A DNA stretch of 64,000 nucleotides, taken from NCBI GenBank assembly GCA_963831605.1, contig CAWHQR010000003.1, positions 186,001-250,000 of the forward strand, written 5' to 3'. A model generated the notes under the pieces. It worked only from the letters and a program-made list of their open reading frames with translations. It did not search any database and was not told the DNA's origin. Each line of letters starts with the position of its first letter. Positions within the stretch are counted from its first letter, which is position 1. This document shows, piece by piece, positions 17,917 through 26,608 of this stretch. This DNA comes from DASUPK01 sp963831605. Its GTDB lineage: Bacteria; Actinomycetota; Thermoleophilia; Solirubrobacterales; 70-9. The position numbers were made by a program, and so were the translations under genes.

Positions 17917-18681
17917 ATGCTGCTCGCGGTCGACGTCGGGAATACCCAGACCCACATCGGTGCCTTCGACGGGAAGGAACTCCGGCGCGACTGGCGCCTC
18001 GGCACCGTTCCGAGCGCCACCGCCGATGAGCTCGCCGCGACGATCTCGCACCTGCTGGCGCTGGACGGCCTCGACTTCGGGTCCCTGGACGGCGCGATCG
18101 TCTCCACGGTGGTCCCCCAGCTCGGTCCGGAGTACGAGGCCCTCACCGAGCGGCACATGGGCAGTCCGTGCATGCTCGTCGGGCCAAGCGTGAAGACCGG
18201 GATGCCGATCCTCGTCGACAACCCGCACGAGCTTGGCGCTGACCGCCTCGTGAATGCGGTGGCCGCGCACGCCAAGGTCGGCGGCGCCTGTGTGGCGGTC
18301 GACTTCGGGACCTCGACGAACTTCGACGTCGTCTCCGGCGCCGGCGAGTACCTCGGCGGCGTGATCGGACCGGGTGTGGAGATCTCGATGGAGGCCCTCA
18401 CCTCCCGTACGGCCAAGCTGCCGCGGATCGACCTCTCGGCCCCGGAGGGCGCGATCGGCAAGCACACCACCGCCGCCATCCAGGCGGGGTTCGCCTACGG
18501 GTTCGCCGGGCTGGTCGACGGGATCGACCGGCGTCTCTCAGAGGCGCTCGGCGAGGATGCGACCTTCATCGCGACCGGCGGGCTCGCCACCACGATCGCG
18601 CCGCACTGCGAGACGATCGACGAGGTCGATCCGCTTCTGACCCTCACGGGTCTGCGCCTGATCTACGAGCGCAACGCCTAG
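17917..18681 (+). CDS. coaX: Type III pantothenate kinase
   Basis: Phosphorylates pantothenate as the first step of coenzyme A synthesis; the type III enzyme needs a monovalent cation and is not feedback-inhibited by CoA. The 254 residues contain the ASKHA phosphate loop DVGNTQTHIG, NPHELGADRLVNAVAA, DFGTSTNFDVV, GGVIGPGVEISMEAL and FIATGGLA. A TTTAAT -10 hexamer (17904-17909) lies seven bases before the ATG, so the transcript is probably leaderless. In Bacillus coaX follows ftsH; here it lies about 4 kb away. Confidence 0.94.
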   Translation: MLLAVDVGNTQTHIGAFDGKELRRDWRLGTVPSATADELAATISHLLALDGLDFGSLDGAIVSTVVPQLGPEYEALTERHMGSPCMLVGPSVKTGMPILVDNPHELGADRLVNAVAAHAKVGGACVAVDFGTSTNFDVVSGAGEYLGGVIGPGVEISMEALTSRTAKLPRIDLSAPEGAIGKHTTAAIQAGFAYGFAGLVDGIDRRLSEALGEDATFIATGGLATTIAPHCETIDEVDPLLTLTGLRLIYERNA

Positions 18682-18716
18682 CGGCCGCACAGCTTCACCG
18701 CCTCGACGTGCGAGCT

Positions 18717-19115
18717 CTACTGCGGTCCGGTGTCCTCGGCTGGCCGGTCGCGGTGACGGCGTGACCGCAATCGCTCCCTCGCGCCTCCGCCCTCGGACTT
18801 CTGCTCGATGTATTTCTCGGCGACCGAAGCCAGCAGCGCGACGAACACTCCGAGGCCGGTGAGGATGTAGATGATCGTGAAGATCTGCGTCCCCGCGCTT
18901 GTGGGATGGAGGTCTCCGTAGCCAACCGTCGTCAGCGTCACGACCGAGAAGTACAGGGCTTGGATGATGGTCCAGTCCTCGGTTCGCCAGTAGAAGATCG
19001 TCCCGGTGAGTAGCAGCACACCCGCGACCACGGGCAGCGCCCTGGTCTCGGGATCACGCAGGACGGCGGCCATGGCCCGCCGCAGCGAGCGGAATGCGAG
19101 CGCAAGGGAAAGCAC
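18717..19115 (-). CDS. Two-TM potassium channel (ion channel family)
   Basis: A small membrane protein of about 132 residues with the KcsA-like plan: an outer helix (LPVVAGVLLLTGTIFYW), a pore helix, the selectivity filter TVGYGD, and an inner helix (IFTIIYILTGLGVFVALLASV), then a charged cytoplasmic tail. It should form a tetrameric K+ channel; there is no RCK domain. The start could be GTG 19115 or ATG 19073; both keep the channel intact. A K+ uptake gene (kup) and a c-di-AMP synthase lie 12-15 kb away. Confidence 0.82.
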   Translation of the reverse strand: MLSLALAFRSLRRAMAAVLRDPETRALPVVAGVLLLTGTIFYWRTEDWTIIQALYFSVVTLTTVGYGDLHPTSAGTQIFTIIYILTGLGVFVALLASVAEKYIEQKSEGGGARERLRSRRHRDRPAEDTGPQ

Positions 19116-19170
19116 AGGTCCGGTTATTCGCCGCCCCCGGGTGCTCTCCTTGCCGCATACCCTTGTCGGG

Positions 19171-20160
19171 ATGCAACCGCCGCTCACATCTCCCTTCCGC
19201 ATCGGCGACGTCGAGATCGCCAACCGTGTGCTGCTCGCCCCCCTCGCCGGGATCGGGAACTGGTTCGTCCGCCTGCAGGCGCGCCGCCACGGCGCCGGCC
19301 TGGCGGTCTCGGAGATGGTCTCGAGCTTCGGGCTCCACTACCGGAACGAGCGCACCCTGACCGAGCTCCTGCGCCTCCATCCCGACGAGCACCCCGTCTC
19401 CGTCCAGCTCTTCGGGCAGGACCCGGACGTGATGCGCTCGGCCGCCGGGATGGTCGCGGAGGCGGGTGCGGACCTGATCGACATCAACATGGGCTGTCCG
19501 GTGAAGAAGGTCTGCAAGACCGGCGCGGGGGCGGCCCTGCTCGGCGATCCAGCTCTCGCCGTTGCGATCGCCATCGCCGCGCGCGATGGCGGCGGCATCC
19601 CGGTGACCGTCAAGGTTCGCTCGGGTCTGGCTCGCGGCGGGCGGGAGGGCTTCGACCTCGCCGTACGGCTGGCCGAGGATGCGGGAGTCGCCGCCGTCGG
19701 CTTCCATCCGCGCGCCGCGTCGACCCAGCACAGGGGGCAGCCCGACTACGCCCTGGCGCGCGAGCTGGTCGAGCGGATCGACATCCCGGTGATCATCTCC
19801 GGCGGCCTCGACAGCGCCGACGCCGCCCGGCGCGCCTACGCGGCCTCCGGCGCAGACGCGGTGATGGTCGCCCGGGGATCACTCGGCAATCCGTGGATCT
19901 TCGAGGAGCTCACCGGCGCTCGCAACGCGCCCCCCGAGCGCGACGAGATCGTCGCCGAGCTGCTCTGGGTGATGGATCGGGCGGAGGAGCACCTCGGCGG
20001 CGACCGGGCGGCCCGTTACCTGCGGAAGTTCTACCCCTGGTACCTGGAGCGGCTCGACGCCGACAAGGGGACGACCGCTGCATTCCAGGCGAGCGCAGAT
20101 CTCGACCAGGCACGCGCTCTCGTGAGGGGGCTTTCAGCGCCGGTCGTGGCGGCCGCCTGA
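19171..20160 (+). CDS. dusB: tRNA-dihydrouridine synthase (DusB-like)
   Basis: An FMN enzyme that reduces uridines in the tRNA D-loop. The 329 residues carry LAPLAGIGNWFVRL, SVQLFGQDP, DINMGCPVKKVCKTGAGAALL (catalytic Cys in GCP and the Lys signature), VTVKVRSGL, GFHPRAASTQHRGQPDY, IISGGLDSADAARRA and MVARGSLGNPWIFEEL. The pattern is closest to DusB. TACCCT (19158-19163) lies seven bases before the ATG, suggesting a leaderless message. In Firmicutes dusB lies between folK and lysS, as it broadly does here. Confidence 0.93.
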   Translation: MQPPLTSPFRIGDVEIANRVLLAPLAGIGNWFVRLQARRHGAGLAVSEMVSSFGLHYRNERTLTELLRLHPDEHPVSVQLFGQDPDVMRSAAGMVAEAGADLIDINMGCPVKKVCKTGAGAALLGDPALAVAIAIAARDGGGIPVTVKVRSGLARGGREGFDLAVRLAEDAGVAAVGFHPRAASTQHRGQPDYALARELVERIDIPVIISGGLDSADAARRAYAASGADAVMVARGSLGNPWIFEELTGARNAPPERDEIVAELLWVMDRAEEHLGGDRAARYLRKFYPWYLERLDADKGTTAAFQASADLDQARALVRGLSAPVVAAA

Positions 20161-20164
20161 GCCG

Positions 20165-21031
20165 ATGAACGAGCGAGTTCAGGCCTGGCGGGATCGCGGC
20201 TCAGAGAAGGAGTTCCGGGATCGGCGGATCCACGTCTACGAGCAGGACGGGGACGGCCCGCTGCTGCTTCTCCTGCATGGCTTCCCCTCCAGCTCCTATG
20301 ACTGGAGGCTGCTGCTCGAACGCGAGAGCGGCCGCGCCGTTCTGGCCCCGGACTTCCTCGGCTTCGGGCTGTCCGAGAAGCCGCGGGACCACAGCTACAC
20401 CCTGCATTGGCAGGCCGACATGGTGGAGGAGATGGTCCGGCGCCGCGAGGGGACGCGAGAGGTCTTCTTCCTCGCCCACGACATGGGGACGTCGGTCGCG
20501 AACGAGCTGATGGCTCGGGACCTCGAGGGCGCCCTCGAGATGGATCTCAGAGGCGGGCTGCTCCTCAACGGGTCGATGATTCAGGACGCGGCCAGCCCGA
20601 CGCTCGGCCAGCGGATCCTGCGGAGCGCCGTCGGGCCCCTGTTCTCCCGGCTCTCCTCCGAGCGCTTCTTCCGCCAGCAGTTCGGCTCGATCTTCTCGCC
20701 CGCGCACCCGCTCACCGCAGACGAGGCGGAGGATCAATGGGAGCTGATCTGCGCGGGCGGCGGGCGGACCCTGAACCACAAGACGATCGCCTACATGGAG
20801 GAGCGCTTCAAGCACGCCGACCGCTGGCACGGTGCGCTGCGGGACTGGGAGAAGCCGCTGTCGCTCGCCTGGGGCATGATCGACCCGGTCGCCACCGAGG
20901 CTGTCCTGGACGCCGTGATCGCGTTGCGCCCGAGCGCCCCTGTGACGCGATTCGAGGATCTCGGCCACTACACCCAGATCGAGGATCCGAGCCGGGTCGC
21001 AACCGCCCTGCAAGCGGCGTTGGCCGCCTGA
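20165..21031 (+). CDS. Alpha/beta hydrolase (haloalkane dehalogenase/epoxide hydrolase-like)
   Basis: A 288-residue soluble alpha/beta-hydrolase that starts four bases after the dus stop and is probably co-transcribed. It has LLLLHGFPSSSYDW, DFLGFGLSEKP, the nucleophile elbow AHDMGTS with Asp in place of Ser, and a C-terminal EDLGHYTQIEDP with the catalytic His. An Asp nucleophile fits dehalogenase or epoxide-hydrolase chemistry; the real substrate is unknown. Confidence 0.8.
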   Translation: MNERVQAWRDRGSEKEFRDRRIHVYEQDGDGPLLLLLHGFPSSSYDWRLLLERESGRAVLAPDFLGFGLSEKPRDHSYTLHWQADMVEEMVRRREGTREVFFLAHDMGTSVANELMARDLEGALEMDLRGGLLLNGSMIQDAASPTLGQRILRSAVGPLFSRLSSERFFRQQFGSIFSPAHPLTADEAEDQWELICAGGGRTLNHKTIAYMEERFKHADRWHGALRDWEKPLSLAWGMIDPVATEAVLDAVIALRPSAPVTRFEDLGHYTQIEDPSRVATALQAALAA

Positions 21032-21040
21032 CCGGGCCTC

Positions 21041-21069
21041 TCGACCCGCCGAAACACCGGCGCTATACT
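21041..21069 (+). promoter_or_regulatory. Putative greA promoter
   Basis: TCGACC (21041-21046), a 17-base spacer and TATACT (21064-21069), about 120 bases upstream of the greA start. Four of six and five of six bases match the sigma-70 -35 and -10 consensus. It would leave a long leader, unlike most neighbouring genes. Confidence 0.5.
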
Positions 21070-21187
21070 GTCGCGCTTCGCCCGGACCCTCGTGATTCCG
21101 ATCACGTCGGTGCGGGCTCATTTTTCGCCGTATAGCAGGGGATTGTCAGGCGGCGGGATAAACCATCACAGACGGAATCGAGGAGAG

Positions 21188-21667
21188 TTGGCGCGCGAGA
21201 CACTGATCACCCCGGAGGGGCTCGAAAAGCTCAAGGAAGAGCTCACCTACCTGGAGAACGACAAGCGCCGCGAGGTTGCAGAACGCATCAAGCAGGCGCG
21301 GGAGTTCGGCGACATCGCTGAGAACTCCGAGTACGACGACGCCAAGAACGAGCAGGCGATGCTCGAGCAGCGGATCGCCGCGCTCCAGGACAGGCTTCGC
21401 CGGGCCGCGGTCATCGACAAGAAGCACATCGACACCGAGAAGGTCGGCGTCGGTGCGGTCGTTCACGTCAAGGACCAGAAGTCGGGGAAGTCGCAGAAGT
21501 TCCAGATCGTCGGCTCAGCCGAGGCCAACCCGATCGAACACAAGCTTTCCAACGAGTCGCCGATCGGCAAGGCTCTCGTCGGCTCGAAGAAGAACGAGGT
21601 CGTGACGGTCGAGACGCCGCGCGGCCCGAAGAAGAAGCTCAAGGTCACCAAGATCGAAACTGCGTAA
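21188..21667 (+). CDS. greA: Transcription elongation factor GreA
   Basis: Rescues backtracked RNA polymerase by stimulating transcript cleavage through the secondary channel. At 159 residues it shows the N-terminal antiparallel coiled coil with the acidic tip GDIAENSEYDDAKNEQ (about 39-54) and the C-terminal FKBP-like domain (KFQIVGSAEANP, ISNESPIGKALVG-like segment NESPIGKALVGSKKNEVV). Start is TTG with GAGGAGAG just upstream as a strong ribosome site. lysS follows 20 bases later. Confidence 0.94.
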   Translation: MARETLITPEGLEKLKEELTYLENDKRREVAERIKQAREFGDIAENSEYDDAKNEQAMLEQRIAALQDRLRRAAVIDKKHIDTEKVGVGAVVHVKDQKSGKSQKFQIVGSAEANPIEHKLSNESPIGKALVGSKKNEVVTVETPRGPKKKLKVTKIETA

Positions 21668-21687
21668 CGCGGACTAGGCTCCGCGTC

Positions 21688-23157
21688 GTGAACGAAGAAG
21701 AGCGGCCGCAGTCCGAGCTGCTCGCCGACCGGCGGGCGAAGCTCGAGCGCCTCCGCGAGGCGGGCATCGAGCCCTACCCGCACGGCTTCCCGGACCGCAC
21801 GGAGATAGCGGCAGTCCGCGAGTCGCACGCAAACATCGAGGCGGGCGAGGAGACCAGCGACCGCTACCGGATCGCCGGCCGGATCACGGCCCGCCGCGGT
21901 CACGGCAAGGCAGCGTTCCTCGACCTGAAGGACGGCACGGGCCAGATCCAGGTGCAGGCCCGGGTGGACGAGCTGAGCGAGGCCTACGAGGGCCTGCTGG
22001 CCCTCGACATCGGCGACATCGTCGGCATCGAGGGAACCGTCTTCGCGTCGAAGCGGGGCGAGCTGTCCATCCGCGCCGATGCCTGGGAGCTGCTCTCGAA
22101 GAGCCTCCGGCCGCCGCCCGAGAAGTTCCACGGGCTCGAGGACGTGGAGACCCGTTACCGCCGCCGCGAGCTCGACCTGATGGCAAACGAGGAGAGCCGG
22201 GAGCTCTTCCTGAAGCGCGCCCGCACCATCGCCGAGGTGAGGCGCTGGTTCGATAGCCGGGACTTCGTCGAGGTCGAGACGCCGGTTCTTCAGCCCCTCT
22301 ACGGAGGCGCGCTCGCCCGTCCCTTCACGACGCACCACAACGCTCTCGACCGCGACCTCTATCTCCGGATCGCTACGGAGCTCTACCTGAAGCGCCTGGT
22401 GGTGGGGGGAATCGAGAAGGTCTACGAGCTCGGCAAGGACTTCCGCAACGAGGGCATCTCCCACAAGCACAACCCCGAGTTCACGATGCTCGAGTGGTAC
22501 GAGGCGTACGCCGACTACAACGACACCGCGACCGAGCTCGAGGGGCTGGTCTCGGCGGTGGCGGAGTCGGTCCTGGGCACGACCCAGATCGAGCGCGAGG
22601 GGGAGACGATCGACCTCTCGCCGCCGTGGCGCCGCGTCACCCTCCGCGACGCGATCAGGGAGGAGACCGGAATCGACGTCTTGGAGCATCCCTCGCGCGA
22701 GGAGCTGGCGAAGGCGATGGGATCCGAGCCGGATCCCGAGGAGGGCTGGGGCAAGCTGGTCGATGGCCTGCTCTCGAAACAGGTCGAGCCGAAGCTGATC
22801 CAGCCGACCTTCATCGTGGACTACCCGGTCGAGCTCTCACCGTTCGCCAAGCGCCATCGCACCGAGGAGGGGTTGGTCGAGCGCTGGGAGGCGTTCGTCG
22901 GCGGGATCGAGATTTCCAACTCGTTCACCGAGCTCAACGATCCGGACGAGCAGCGCCGCCGCTTCGAGGCCCAGGCCGAGGAGACGGCGCGCGGCGATGA
23001 GGAGACCCAGCCGTACGACGAGACGTTCATCGAGTCCCTCGAGCAGGGAATGCCACCCACGGGCGGCGCCGGCCTGGGCATCGACCGCCTGGTGATGATC
23101 CTGACCGGCGCGAAGTCGCTGCGCGAGGTCGTGCTCTTCCCCGCGATGCGGACCTAG
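21688..23157 (+). CDS. lysS: Lysyl-tRNA synthetase, class II
   Basis: Charges tRNA-Lys. It is 489 residues with an N-terminal OB-fold anticodon-binding domain (YRIAGRITARRGHGKAAFLDLKDGTGQIQ) and a class II core: motif 1 (FVEVETPVLQPLYGGALARPF), motif 2 (YELGKDFRNEGISHKHNPEFTMLEWY) and motif 3 (GAGLGIDRLVMILTG). GTG start. TAGGCT (21675-21680) seven bases before it suggests an internal leaderless promoter beyond read-through from greA. Confidence 0.95.
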   Translation: MNEEERPQSELLADRRAKLERLREAGIEPYPHGFPDRTEIAAVRESHANIEAGEETSDRYRIAGRITARRGHGKAAFLDLKDGTGQIQVQARVDELSEAYEGLLALDIGDIVGIEGTVFASKRGELSIRADAWELLSKSLRPPPEKFHGLEDVETRYRRRELDLMANEESRELFLKRARTIAEVRRWFDSRDFVEVETPVLQPLYGGALARPFTTHHNALDRDLYLRIATELYLKRLVVGGIEKVYELGKDFRNEGISHKHNPEFTMLEWYEAYADYNDTATELEGLVSAVAESVLGTTQIEREGETIDLSPPWRRVTLRDAIREETGIDVLEHPSREELAKAMGSEPDPEEGWGKLVDGLLSKQVEPKLIQPTFIVDYPVELSPFAKRHRTEEGLVERWEAFVGGIEISNSFTELNDPDEQRRRFEAQAEETARGDEETQPYDETFIESLEQGMPPTGGAGLGIDRLVMILTGAKSLREVVLFPAMRT

Positions 23158-23204
23158 CTCCCCGGGGCAACAACCGGCGATGAAGGGGCGATATCCCGGG
23201 CGTT

Positions 23205-23240
23205 GGTGAGTTACCCACCCACGGGGGTGGGTAACTCACC
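23205..23240. terminator. Bidirectional terminator-like perfect hairpin
   Basis: GGTGAGTTACCCACCC, loop ACGG, then the exact complement GGGTGGGTAACTCACC: a 16-bp perfect stem between the convergent lysS and membrane-protein genes. There is no T-run on either side, as is common for terminators in GC-rich actinobacteria. Confidence 0.65.
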
Positions 23241-23245
23241 AAACC

Positions 23246-23701
23246 TCAGTCGCTGGCCTTCTCGGCTTTCGCGTCCACGGTTTCCTCGCCGCCGCCATCC
23301 TCTTCATCGCCGTCTTCTTCGTCGCCCTCTTCTTCCTCGGATTCCTCGTCCCCGGTGCCCACCTCCTCGGAGTCATCCTCCTCGGCGGGCGCCTCCGCGT
23401 CGGCCTCCGCCCTCGAGCCATCCCCCTCCGAGAGCCCGCGGATCAGCAGGTAGACGCCGATGAAGGGCAGGGAGATCAGGGCGAGCGCGACGAGGATCGC
23501 GGGCCAGGCGAGCACCACGCCGAGCCCGGCGGTGGCGCCCTTCGAGCTCGTCACGTAGATCGCCCAGGCGATCCAGGCGAGGAGCAGCACCGCGGCGATG
23601 GCGACGGCGATGGTCCAGCGGGGGTTGGAGCGGACGCGCTCGACGAGCCCATCCTGTCCGTTCGCAGGCCGGAGCTGGTCGAGGGCACCCACGGGCGGCA
23701 A
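23246..23701 (-). CDS. Membrane protein with acidic cytoplasmic tail
   Basis: A 151-residue protein with two predicted membrane helices (IAVAIAAVLLLAWIAWAIYV and GVVLAWPAILVALALISLPF-IGVYLLI) and a very acidic, low-complexity C-terminal third rich in Glu, Asp and Gly. No family recognised. Start TTG 23701; a GTG nine bases downstream is an alternative. Convergent with lysS, divergent from clpC. Confidence 0.6.
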   Translation of the reverse strand: MPPVGALDQLRPANGQDGLVERVRSNPRWTIAVAIAAVLLLAWIAWAIYVTSSKGATAGLGVVLAWPAILVALALISLPFIGVYLLIRGLSEGDGSRAEADAEAPAEEDDSEEVGTGDEESEEEEGDEEDGDEEDGGGEETVDAKAEKASD

Positions 23702-24016
23702 GCTACCGATCCGGAATGCGGCGCGAGGCGCTTGCGGGCGGGCGGAGCGGGCTTTCCTTCCCGCACCTTGCAGGGTCTTCGACCACCGTGCCTGGGAGGT
23801 GCCTGGCCGGGCACACCCCGTGGCTATACTTTGGCTTCGCCGTCCCCGACAGAACCGGAGGTCAGATCAAGGAATCGGCAGCCAGGAGCCGATACGGATA
23901 GGACCCCCGGTAAGTCTGCGTCCCCTGACCCTGACCCATACGTCTTAATCCAGATCCAACTCAGCTACCGCAACGTAAGACCAACCGGACTGCTTGATAG
24001 ACCAGAGAGTGACTGA
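23702..24016 (+). promoter_or_regulatory. clpC upstream region
   Basis: A 315-base gap. TATACT at 23825-23830 is a good -10 hexamer for clpC but has no convincing -35, so an alternative sigma factor is possible. I saw no CtsR, HAIR or CIRCE-type inverted repeat. A GC-rich hairpin around 23799-23818 (GGTGCC...GGCAC) precedes the hexamer. No gene seen. Confidence 0.35.
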
Positions 24017-26608
24017 ATGTTCGAGAGATTCACAGAGAGAGCCCGCCAGGTAGTCGTCCTCGCCCAGGAGGAGGCGCGGACTCTCAAGCACAACTACATC
24101 GGCACCGAGCACATCCTGCTCGGCCTGCTCCGTGAGGAGGAGGGCCTGGCAGCACGGGTGCTCGAGTCCCTCGACATCACCGTCGAGCGCGTCCGCTCGC
24201 AGGTCGTGCGGATCGTCGGCTCCGGTGAAGAGGTCACCGCCGGCCAGATCCCGTTCACGCCGCGCGCCAAGAAGGTCCTCGAGCTCGCCCTCCGCGAGGC
24301 GCTGAGCCTGGGCCACAACTACATCGGCACCGAGCACATCCTGCTCGGCCTGGTTCGCGAGAACGAGGGCGTCGCCGCGCGCATCCTGCTCGACTTCGAC
24401 GCCGACTCCGAGAAGATCCGCAACGAGGTCATCCGGATGCTCTCCGGTCCCGGCGGCCGCCGCCAGGGCGCCGGCGCGGGCACGGGCGAGGGCAAGAAGT
24501 CCTCGAAGCTGCTCGACCAGTTCGGCCGCAACCTGACCAAGCTGGCGGCCGAGGGCAAGCTCGACCCCGTCATCGGCCGCGAGATCGAGATCGAGCGGAT
24601 CATGCAGATCCTCTCCCGGCGCACCAAGAACAACCCGGTGCTGCTGGGCGAACCGGGCGTCGGCAAGACGGCCGTCGTCGAGGGTCTGGCCGCGCGCATC
24701 ACCAACGGCGAGGTCCCCGAGCTGCTCAAGAACAAGCAGATCTACACGCTTGACCTGGCGGCCCTGGTCGCGGGCTCCAAGTACCGCGGAGAGTTCGAGG
24801 AGCGCCTCAAGAAGGTGATGAAGGAGATCACCCAGCGCGGCGACATCATTCTCTTCATCGACGAGCTGCACAACCTGGTCGGCGCCGGCGCCGCCGAGGG
24901 CGCGATCGACGCGGCCTCGATCCTGAAGCCGGCCCTGGCCCGCGGCGAGCTGCAGACCATCGGCGCGACCACTCTCGACGAGTACCGCAAGTACCTCGAG
25001 CGCGACTCCGCTCTGGAGCGCCGCTTCCAGCAGATCAAGGTCGAGCAGCCGTCCACCGAGGAGACCGTGAAGATCCTCGAGGGTCTGCGCGAGCGCTACG
25101 AGCAGCACCACCGGGTGAAGATCACCGACGAGGCGCTCGAGGCAGCCGCGGAGCTCGCCGACCGCTACATCTCCGACCGCTTCCTGCCGGACAAGGCCAT
25201 CGACCTGGTCGACGAGGCCGCCTCCCGCATGCGCATCAAGTCGATGACGCAGCCGCCCGTCTACCGCGATCTCGAAGAGGAGATCGAGACGACGCGCCGC
25301 GAGAAGGAGGCCTCGATCGACGCCCAGGAGTTCGAGAAGGCCGCCAACCTGCGCGACCAGGAGCGCCGCCTCACCAACAAGAAGAAGGAGCTCGAGCACG
25401 AGTGGACTTCCGGTGAGGGTGGAGAGCGCCCGGAGGTCGGCGAGGAGGAGATCGCCGACATCGTCGCCATGTGGACCGGAATCCCCGTCTTCAAGCTCAC
25501 CGAGGCCGAGTCGAAGAAGCTCGTCCGCATGGAGGATGAGCTGCACAAGCGCGTCATCGGCCAGGAGCCGGCGATCACCGCCGTCTCCAAGGCGATCCGT
25601 CGCTCCCGCGCCGGCATCAAGGACCCGAAGCGCCCCGCCGGGTCGTTCATCTTCCTCGGCCCCTCAGGCGTCGGCAAGACCGAGCTCGCGCGCACGCTCG
25701 CCGAGTTCCTCTTCGGCGACGAGGAGGCGATGGTCCGGATCGACATGTCCGAGTACATGGAGAAGCACGCCGTCTCGCGCCTGGTCGGCTCGCCCCCGGG
25801 CTACATCGGCTACGACGAGGGCGGCCAGCTCACCGAGGCCGTGCGGCGCAAGCCCTACTCGGTGCTCCTGCTCGACGAAATCGAGAAGGCCCACCCCGAC
25901 GTCTTCAACATCCTCCTGCAGATCCTCGAGGACGGCAGGCTCACCGACGCCCAGGGGCGGACGGTGGACTTCCGCAACTCGATCGTGATCATGACCTCGA
26001 ACATCGGGGCCCAGGACATCGCCCGCAACACCCCGCTGGGCTTTGCCATCTCCGACGAGACCGGCGTCACCTACGAGGACATGAAGTCGCGGATCATGGG
26101 CGATCTGAAGAAGGTCTTCCGGCCGGAGTTCCTGAACCGGATCGACGAGGTGATCGTCTTCCACAAGCTCGCAAAGGACGAGATCATGGAGATCGTCGAC
26201 CTGATGATCGACCGCGTCCGGACGCAGGTGGCCGAGCACGAGCTGCAGCTCGACCTCTCGACGGGCGCCAAGGAGCTGCTGGTCGACAAGGGCTGGGATC
26301 CGGCGATGGGCGCACGCCCGCTGCGCCGGGCGATCCAGCGCTACATCGAGGACCCGCTGGCCGATGAGGTTCTGAAGGCCGGCTCCATGACCCCTGGTTC
26401 GACCGTCCAGGTCGAGCGCGACGCCAAGGGCGACGAACAGGACCACCCGCTCAAGCTGAAGATCGTCAAGCCGCGCAAGAAGCCGGCGAAGAAGGCCGAG
26501 CCCGAGAAGGTCGGCGTCGGCGCCGCCTCCAAGAAGAGCGACGGCGACGACGACGCGGACGCGGACGCGGGCGATCCTGAATCCTCAGGCGACGAAGCCT
26601 CCAAGTAA
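24017..26608 (+). CDS. clpC: ATP-dependent Clp protease ATPase subunit ClpC
   Basis: A Hsp100 unfoldase that feeds proteins to ClpP. The 863 residues hold two N-terminal Clp repeats, each with HNYIGTEHILLGL (about 30 and 107), AAA-1 with GEPGVGKT (~211), a UVR-type coiled-coil middle domain (about 410-450, EFEKAANLRDQERRLT) that defines ClpC, AAA-2 with GPSGVGKT (~549), and SPPGYIGYDEGGQLTE. The last 40 residues are an acidic Asp/Ala/Glu tail. mcsA, mcsB and ctsR are not next to it, so Firmicutes-type control is absent here. Confidence 0.96.
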   Translation: MFERFTERARQVVVLAQEEARTLKHNYIGTEHILLGLLREEEGLAARVLESLDITVERVRSQVVRIVGSGEEVTAGQIPFTPRAKKVLELALREALSLGHNYIGTEHILLGLVRENEGVAARILLDFDADSEKIRNEVIRMLSGPGGRRQGAGAGTGEGKKSSKLLDQFGRNLTKLAAEGKLDPVIGREIEIERIMQILSRRTKNNPVLLGEPGVGKTAVVEGLAARITNGEVPELLKNKQIYTLDLAALVAGSKYRGEFEERLKKVMKEITQRGDIILFIDELHNLVGAGAAEGAIDAASILKPALARGELQTIGATTLDEYRKYLERDSALERRFQQIKVEQPSTEETVKILEGLRERYEQHHRVKITDEALEAAAELADRYISDRFLPDKAIDLVDEAASRMRIKSMTQPPVYRDLEEEIETTRREKEASIDAQEFEKAANLRDQERRLTNKKKELEHEWTSGEGGERPEVGEEEIADIVAMWTGIPVFKLTEAESKKLVRMEDELHKRVIGQEPAITAVSKAIRRSRAGIKDPKRPAGSFIFLGPSGVGKTELARTLAEFLFGDEEAMVRIDMSEYMEKHAVSRLVGSPPGYIGYDEGGQLTEAVRRKPYSVLLLDEIEKAHPDVFNILLQILEDGRLTDAQGRTVDFRNSIVIMTSNIGAQDIARNTPLGFAISDETGVTYEDMKSRIMGDLKKVFRPEFLNRIDEVIVFHKLAKDEIMEIVDLMIDRVRTQVAEHELQLDLSTGAKELLVDKGWDPAMGARPLRRAIQRYIEDPLADEVLKAGSMTPGSTVQVERDAKGDEQDHPLKLKIVKPRKKPAKKAEPEKVGVGAASKKSDGDDDADADAGDPESSGDEASK

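Noticed and set aside
23702..24016. CtsR, HAIR or CIRCE operators before clpC
   Set aside because: No matching inverted repeats found in the region.
23945..25546. A 533-codon minus-strand frame opposite clpC
   Set aside because: It is the antisense of conserved ClpC codons and shows only Leu/Val/Asp-rich filler.
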